A stretch of DNA of 64,000 bases from Siphonodentalium dalli (lineage: Eukaryota > Mollusca > Scaphopoda > Gadilida > Siphonodentaliidae), in NCBI GenBank assembly GCA_032622095.1, contig CP136064.1, positions 125,783,605-125,847,604 of the forward strand. Reading direction: 5' to 3'. Positions 57,985 to 64,000 of this stretch are shown piece by piece (positions within the stretch are counted from its first letter, which is position 1; every line of letters begins with the position of its first letter). Position numbers and translations under genes: made by a program. The notes under the pieces are model-generated. The model saw only the letters and a program-made list of their open reading frames with translations. It searched no databases and was not told the DNA's origin.

Positions 57985-58495
57985 AAAATTCAAGATGGTT
58001 GGTAGGCAGCCATGTTTTTCAACAAATTTCAGAAAAATTTGGTGATCATGGCTCCAAGTTAGTGGTCACCCCGGTGTTCCATATGAAGTCTGGTGATGAT
58101 CGGATGAGGGTGTGCCAAAGAATTTAGTCATGCAAACTTTGCAAAGAGTAAAATCCAAGATAGCTGTCGAAAATCTTGGATTTAAAATTTGAATCCATCG
58201 ACACACCTTGCAGCGGCGCAGCCCGCATTAGGCCGCATATATCGAAGATGTTTTTGAAAATTCACAGGCATGATTTGAATCACCTCTAGATGGGAGCTAT
58301 CTAATTTGAAAAAAATTCGATGATTTTACTCTTTGCATGACTCTTTGGCACTCACGACACACCACATCCATAATCTGATCGCCACCAAACTTCATATGGA
58401 TCTTTGGGGTGACCTCTAGATGGGAGATATCGATTATTTCCTAAATTCATTTAAAACATGGTCACCAGCAGCCATCTTGGATTTTACTCTTTGTA
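57985..58495. repeat. Inverted pair of a dispersed repeat, arms about 170 bp
   Basis: The left arm (about 57988-58160) with GGTCACCCCGGTGTTCCATA and GCAAAGAGTAAAATCCAAGA is mirrored by the right arm (about 58325-58495) with TCTTTGCATGACTCTTTGGC, ACCAAACTTCATATGGATCT and GGGGTGACCTCTAGATGGGA. The same family (CCAAACTT, GGGTGACCT, GGAAGCTATC) appears singly at about 63080-63230. Confidence 0.7.
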
Positions 58496-58579
58496 TGAAT
58501 AAATCCTTTTAGTCCAGTGCATTTATAATTTCACCTCAAATTAATTGCAACACAAAGTTCCTGAGTGGAAATAAGTACA

Positions 58580-58815
58580 ATAATCTTTTCATGACTGGAG
58601 CTGCGCTGGTGCAGCATTAAAGATCACGTGCCAGTGCATTCTCTTATATATGTGAGTCTCCCATAGGGAGCCTCGAATATGTAAGAGAATGTACTGGCTT
58701 ACAAGGTCAAGGTAAATATTGTTAGGCCAATACTAGTATGTCTCCCTATGTAAGAGAATGCATTGGCACAGAGTTGTCAGGAAATTTCAGGAAACTCCAG
58801 TCATGAAAGGGTTAA
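58580..58815. mobile_element. Short MITE, TTAA-type flanks, CCTTTCATGACTGG ends
   Basis: The element spans 58584-58811. CTTTTCATGACTGGAG on the left is mirrored by CTCCAGTCATGAAAGGG on the right, with ATAA (58580-58583, one change) and TTAA (58812-58815) outside. Internally CAGTGCATTCTCTTATAT faces TGTAAGAGAATGCATTGG and a further copy. The piggyBac-like assignment is tentative because one flank is altered. Confidence 0.5.
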
Positions 58816-59284
58816 CTCAGGCTAAAATAGTATAATACATTAAAAATAGTATTCATATTTATTTTGAGCAAAGTAGAACATAAAATGAAAAATATATAAT
58901 AAAACGAAAAGCCATTCCCCCGCCCCATAGCTCTCTTTATCTGCACATTGGCATAAGAGACATCAGAAAATATTATAGCATTATCAATAGCTAAGTAGTC
59001 CAAAGGCATGGGATGGAATTAGTGAATTGGATTTAATGTCGCTCCAAACAAATTTACCAGTACATAACACAAGATTTTGGACCGATTTATACAAATTTGG
59101 TGTGGTGACTCGGGGTACCCTTGGCAGAGTTATAATGGTGTTAGTTTGTCAAATTTGGTCTCTAAATATTTTTTTAAAATTATTTAAACAAAAAATATTT
59201 TATTATATTTTTGGTTTTATTTATTTATTTTGTTTTTTTTTGTTTGTTGTTAAATTGAGCAAGGTATTCAATCTAAAAAAAAAT
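58816..59284. other. Spacer, AT-rich
   Basis: The 159-codon frame that starts at 59027 runs from AT-rich DNA into the dispersed repeat below. Its hydrophobic middle comes from T-rich sequence, so I do not call it a gene. Confidence 0.5.
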
Positions 59285-59512
59285 TTGAATAAGGGCCATA
59301 ACTCAGTTAAAAATATTCGAACTCGATCTGTCTTTTGTGCTGGGAAATTCATATACAAAATCTGGTTCCAATCAGATAGAAAATGTTCGAGTTATCGCAC
59401 CATGGGTAAAGAGTCTACGGACGGACAGACAGACAGACAGACGGACGAACGACAAGTGCTCAATCCGGACGTTGACCCTATGTTTACCATACTATGGTAT
59501 GGGTAAACATTA
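59285..59512 (+). repeat. GGGCCATAACTC dispersed repeat with ACGGACAGACAG tail
   Basis: AAGGGCCATAACTCAG is followed by TCGAACTCGATCTGTC, AATCTGGTTCCAATCAG and CGGACGGACAGACAGACAGA, then ACCATACTATGGTATGGG, a palindromic end. This architecture (GGGCCATAACTC start, query-like middle, GACAGACGGACGGA tail) is very common in molluscan genomes in my recollection. It is the strongest lineage hint in the window. Confidence 0.65.
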
Positions 59513-60724
59513 AAAAGGATCAAGAAAGGCGAATTTTGAAAATTTTTAAAAATAAATTTGTCAAATTTTGGTCAAATACTCAATTTATGGCTTTTCATGA
59601 ATGTTTATACAAATCTTTATTTCACAAGACCATCCATTTATATATCCGTTTTATAGAGTACACAATCATGATTGCAGAAAAGAAAACCTTTCTCAGATAC
59701 GTTGAATATTTTTTGAGTTATGTCAATGGTTATGTGCCTCCAAAATTGGGAGATTATCTAATTTCAGAGCCTAAATTTCTCAAAATTAGCTAAAATCCAT
59801 TTTTTATTGTCTTTTATATTTTGAAAACTAAAGAAAAATTAAGGGATATCTTGTTGTTTTAGTAATGTCCTCTCTCGATTGTGCACAGACATGATTTTTA
59901 TGCATCTATGATTGAGAAGACAAAACTATTCTTAAATAAAATGTCTGTTCCATTGATGGACTTAGCCAAATTTGCCTGTGATCAAGAACTGGTGTGATGA
60001 AATAGCTAATTTGTGGTCATACAACTCAATAAATATATATCCATGATATTATAACAGACCGGATTTCTGTGATGGGTAGATTAGCTCACGTATGGTACAG
60101 GTAGATCAGTGGTAGTAGAAAACTTGGATATGTTCATATATTTAATATTCACTGGTAGTAGTTCAAGTGGAATATTGTAATAACAATCAATAGTAGAAAC
60201 AAATGTTGGATTCCCGTACGAAATAACATAATAATCAATATGACTTGAATCGTTCTCCTTCCTTCCTTTTTCGGTTACTAATCAAATCTGGTTTATATAC
60301 CAGTACATAATAAGGTAATGAGTAAATAAAGGACGTATTTAACAAAAGAATTGAGCTTGACAGAAGTAGCTTAGGGGCATAGTATTATGCGGCTGGTCAA
60401 TAGAAGAACAATACACAGGCAAGAAAGCAGGTGTTAATTAAGATATGAATAATAAATTATCTGGCCAGCAAGAGAATGAGATTTAGAAATATATTTATTA
60501 GCCCCAAGTCATGACAGCTTTGAGTTTAAGAAATATGTTGTAGGTAACAAGATTACTAATGCAATAATATTATCCTGTCATGACTTGTTACTGAACCAGG
60601 TGAAATGGATAGAGAAAGCTTTGGAAATAGTGGAAATATAAGAAAATAGTAGATACAATTTTGAGAATAGATTTATACACAAAATCAGCCCGGTGACAAT
60701 ATTCCCTGTATTTCTCATAATCAC
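59513..60724. other. Intergenic sequence, no gene seen
   Basis: The frame 59494-59793 begins in the repeat end and has no domain. CAAGTCATGACAG (about 60506) and CTGTCATGACTTG (about 60576) are an inverted pair about 60 bp apart. Nothing else was recognised. Confidence 0.45.
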
Positions 60725-60726
60725 TT

Positions 60727-62928
60727 AAGTATACTCTAGTGTCCCGAATAAACATACGTGTATGTTTATTTTTTTCATGAAAATTGCCGCCCTGTATGAG
60801 CGGTTACGTAGCGATTCTCCGAAGACCCATAACTCCGAAGGTCCGATTCTCCGAAGTTCCGATTCTCCGATGCCCCGATTCTCCGAAAGCCCATAACTCC
60901 GAAGTCCCGATTCTCCGAAATCCCATAACTCCGAAGACCCATAACTCCGAAAGCCCATAACTCCGAAGGCCTATAACTCCGAACGCCCATAACTCCGAAG
61001 GTCTATAACTCCGAAGGGCCGATTCTCCGAAGGTCCGATTCTCCGAAGATCATGTTTTATCGGTTATTAAATAGTGTACAGTCCAGTGGCGGAGTCAATG
61101 GGGCCCTAGGGAAGACCGCCCCCAAAAAACATGTAAAATGTCATGTAAACGTCCGGAAATCCCTCATAGGCATTCAAATATTCACAGTGTTCCTGCCCAG
61201 GGGAGCCCCCGTACCAACGATTGGGGGCGACCCCTCCCATGCATGCGCTCCATGCGGCATGTGAAGAATCAAATGGTTCTACGAGTGACTTTTGGAGGTA
61301 AAATGGTGGTCTATAATACCGTTTGGAATTCACAATTTCACGATTCTTAGAGTGTATTGATAAGTATGGAATGCGCGTATGGTTATATTGTCTGGAACAT
61401 GTACATGTAGATAATATACCGCCCTACCCCCCCCTGGAATCCGGAATCCAGCTTCAAATTTACCATGGAATCCAGCGTCCAGCTTCAAATTGACACTGGA
61501 ATCCGGCGTCCAGCTTCAAATTGAAGTCTGGAATCCGGCGTACGGGTCCAAAATGGGTGGAATCGGGCGTACGAAAAGGGGGGAAGGGGCCCTCATATAT
61601 TGGAAACGTTAACTATGTATTATAATAAGGTGATATCTACACCACCAGTAGTGTGCGACAAGCCTTAATTTTCCACAGAATGCTTAAATGTATGTAAGAA
61701 ATACAATTATTTTGCCACAATGTACGTCTTAATACAATTAATATGATTAAACTGTGCACATCCGACTGCATTGGGGTGATTTGATGCAATCAAGTTCATT
61801 TTATATATGAAAAAGGACAAGTTCTTCCCCGTTCACCCCTGTACATTTTACTCTGGCATCTCATGGGCCAACATAACGTTATATTATCTGGTGTATAGTC
61901 AGTGGCGGGCCAGGATTCCCATTTAGGTGGGGGCATGCAGTAGAAAAAGTTTGAATATTTTGATGCCCCATGAACGATTTCCGGACGTTTACATGACATT
62001 GGACATGTTTTTGGTAGGGGCCCATATTGTCCGAAATAGCAAGTAGAGGTTTAATGGGGGCAGTAGGAATTTTGGGACCCCTTGGCTTCGCCACTGGACT
62101 GTACACTATTTATTAAACGATAATACCCCGATAAAACAAAATCTTCGGAGAATCGGACCTTCGGAGAATCGGACCTTCGTAGTTATGGGCCGTCGGAGAA
62201 TCGGGCCTTCGGAGTTATATGTCTTCGGAGAATCGGCCCTTCGGAGTTATAGGTCTTCGGAGTTATAGGTCTTCGGAGAATCGGCCCTTCGGAGTTATGG
62301 GCTTTCGGAGAATCGGATCTTCGGAGTTATGGGACGTCGGAGAATCGGGTCTTCGGAGTTGTGGGCCGTCGGAGAATCGGGTCTTCGGAGTTGTGGGCCT
62401 TCGTAGTAATAGGTCTTCGGAGAATCGGCCTGACACCGTATGAGCTTATTCCGGTCTATATGTTTATTATTTTTTTCAATTTCAATCTGACATAATCGTA
62501 TAACAATTGCCAGCTTTGACAAGCTGTAGCATTTTCCTGACAAACTTATAAGCCACAGCTGGCAACATTCAACTACGCATCCATTTTATGACACTCAACC
62601 CCATCTAAAGTTACCACTGGTAGTACATGTACCAGTAGTAATACTTATACTTGTACCGGTATTGGTACTGGTAGATATCAAAAACTGGATTTCATTAACT
62701 TTGAATTCAATTAAAGTTATTGGACACTCAAGTACCAGCAAATACCAAGGGGGGGGGGGGGTTGACAGATTGATAGCCAATGATCAGCTTGTTCGAATAT
62801 TGAGACATCTGAGAATTTGTCCGCCCTGTACTTCTATTCCGGTCTGTTCTATTATTGAAATTTGCCCAATCGTTCACCCTGTACTACTTTTCCGGTCTGT
62901 TCTTCTATTCGGAACACTAGAGTACATG
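60727..62928. mobile_element. 2.2-kb foldback made of short tandem repeats
   Basis: The outer ends TACTCTAGTGTCCCGAATA (about 60731) and the reverse complement of TATTCGGAACACTAGAGTA (about 62908-62926) match. Inside, GATTCTCCGAAG and CCCATAACTCCGAAG units of 15-17 bp run from 60808 to 61050, and their reverse complements from 62140 to 62430. Further in, ACAGTCCAGTGGCG, GGGGCCC, ATGTAAAATGTCATG and AAACGTCCGGAAATC (61078-61165) are mirrored at 61975-62105. The middle (about 61200-61900) is unpaired. Frames rich in Ser, Glu, Asn and Arg across the tandem parts are repeat artefacts. The target duplication is unclear. Confidence 0.75.
61435..61560. repeat. TGGAATCCGGCGTCCAGC minisatellite, about 38-bp period
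   Basis: Three to four units of TGGAATCCGGCGTCCAGC plus TTCAAATTGA lie in the loop of the foldback element. The last unit is diverged (GGCGTACGGGTCC). Confidence 0.8.
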
Positions 62929-63050
62929 GTTGAACACTCTGTGAAGCAATTTCCAAAAACATGGTGTAGAATATCAATTTAAGGCCCGATAAATCTTTAG
63001 AATTGACTCTTTTCTAAAAATGCCTTTTTGTGGTGTGTTTGTCCATTTTT
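62929..63050. other. Spacer, nothing recognised
   Basis: This is a short AT-rich stretch between two repeats. Confidence 0.4.
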
Positions 63051-63240
63051 AGCTCAACTTTACAATGTAAAGTTTGAGCTATTGCCATGGGAGGGCGACC
63101 GTCGTGCATCAACAAATTCCTTCGGCATCCTACAGGCCGCATCACTCATCCGATCTTCACCAAACTTTTCTGATATAGCTTCAGGGTGACCTATATATGG
63201 AAGCTATCAAATTTATCCAGTGCAACTCCCTTCTTGAAAG
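63051..63240 (+). repeat. Dispersed repeat with 30-bp palindromic start
   Basis: AGCTCAACTTTACAATGTAA followed by AGTTTGAGCT (63051-63080) is a near-perfect palindrome. Then GGGAGGGCGACCGTCGTGC, ATCCGATCTTCACCAAACTT and CAGGGTGACCTATATATGG follow, the last two shared with the inverted pair at 57985-58495. Confidence 0.6.
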
Positions 63241-63579
63241 GGTTAAATTGGTCATGGCAACAAGCAATGCCGTGGGAAACGCTGTGGCAACATGTAGCAT
63301 CTATCAGGCCACAGCATTAAATTGCCATAAGACATTTTTCAAATTTTTGGGAACTATATGTTATTTTTTATCAATGCTGTTCGAAACATTGGAAACTGTC
63401 AAAATATGACTGAATTTGTTAATAATCAGGGCTTGATTTAACTGGATTTCCAATTTCTAATCTACTAACCAATTTACAATGGAAAGACATGTATTGGTTG
63501 GGAATGCTATACAAAATCCCTGATAATGTAAATAATAGCCTCAAATTTGTCCATACGTTGATCGAACTTCCATAAATTC
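63241..63579. other. Spacer, nothing recognised
   Basis: The frame at 63197-63409 starts in the preceding repeat and shows no domain. Confidence 0.45.
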
Positions 63580-64000
63580 AACCGTTAGATTTCCAACATT
63601 ATTTCGACCTTGAGTGAAAATCCCGAAATTCAATGTTAGGTTTCCAACGTTATTTCAATGTAGATTCAACGTTTCAAAATTCAGCGTTAGGTTGCCAACA
63701 TTAATTAAATGTTGATTCAATGTAAAGATAACATCCAGAAATTCAACGTTAGGTTTCCAACATTATTTTAACGTAGATTCAATGTATCAAAATTCAGCGT
63801 TAGGATTCCAACATTAATTCAACATAGATTCAACGTGAAGATAAATTCAACATTAATATTTCCAACTTCATTCAACATTGATTCAATGTTGTTCGAACGT
63901 CCAAAAATTAAACTTTTAGATTTCTAACGTTATTTCAACGTTGATTCAACGTTGATCTAACATCACAAAAGTGAACATTAGCTTTCAAACTTTATCACAA
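63580..64000. repeat. CAACGTT-type repeat, copy 3, runs off the window
   Basis: TTCAACGTTAGGTTTCCAAC, TTATTTCAACGTAGATTCAA and similar units recur with a compound period of about 65-70 bp. It is the same style as 38740-38990 and continues to the last base. Confidence 0.8.

Noticed and set aside
59027-59506. 159-codon plus-strand frame with hydrophobic segment.
   Set aside because: It runs from T-rich DNA into a dispersed repeat with an ACAG tail. Its C-terminal TDGQTDRQTD is microsatellite-derived.
60725-62443. Frames rich in Ser-Glu-Asn-Arg and Arg-Ser-Tyr repeats.
   Set aside because: They translate 15-17-bp minisatellites in a foldback element and occur in mirror copies.

Overview
The window is eukaryotic, AT-rich and dominated by repeats. 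It most resembles a marine lophotrochozoan, probably a mollusc. The reasons are a dispersed repeat that opens with GGGCCATAACTC and ends in an ACGGACAGACAG tail (about 59.3-59.5 kb), ACAG/ACAA microsatellites joined to tandem cores, AACGTTGATTCAACGTT repeats, and a pogo/Tigger transposase that carries a PHD finger. The assignment rests on remembered repeat styles and is an inference. I see no rRNA, tRNA, CRISPR or bacterial-type operon.

The only host-gene candidate is a two-exon gene on the + strand. A signal-peptide exon (ATG at 12127, GT donor at 12203) and a terminal exon (AG acceptor at 20503-20504, stop at 20666-20668, then AATAAA) match in phase across an 8.3-kb intron and would encode a 79-residue secreted protein. 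I do not recognise it. A hAT-like element ends 47 bp before the acceptor of its first coding exon and contributes a TATAAATA box. A CACTA-like element and a 164-bp satellite lie in its intron.

Layout. 1-12 kb: intergenic sequence with a 1.32-kb almost perfect foldback element (5-bp duplication) and several short terminal-inverted-repeat elements, including a Harbinger-like MITE inside a mariner-like MITE. 12-21 kb: the candidate gene, whose intron holds a 164-bp satellite with a 491-bp higher-order period and a 523-bp tandem duplication. 21.9-25.4 kb: a nest of up to four elements, with a foldback element carrying 9-bp duplications inside a hAT-like element carrying 8-bp duplications, inside an older repeat, plus a LINE reverse-transcriptase remnant. 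26.3-26.7 kb: a second LINE remnant. 26.7-38.7 kb: a 12-kb compound satellite of 122-bp monomers, most of which contain TGCGCATGCGCG, an exact match to the NRF1 consensus. 38.7-46.4 kb: elements built from tandem TTGCGCTTAAGCGCAA palindromes with conserved terminal caps, one split by a TTAA-flanked piggyBac-like insertion. 46.8-53.5 kb: a 6.7-kb pogo/Tigger transposon with TA duplications and matching terminal repeats. It holds a broken DDE transposase with a PHD finger and a second gene of the HIRAN-like family. 53.5-64 kb: non-coding sequence with long hairpins, another TTAA-flanked MITE, a 2.2-kb foldback made of short tandem repeats, and at the right edge an AACGTT repeat that runs out of the window.

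The window therefore mostly records successive transposon insertions. Target-site duplications let several insertions be ordered in time. All transposon proteins seen are broken.
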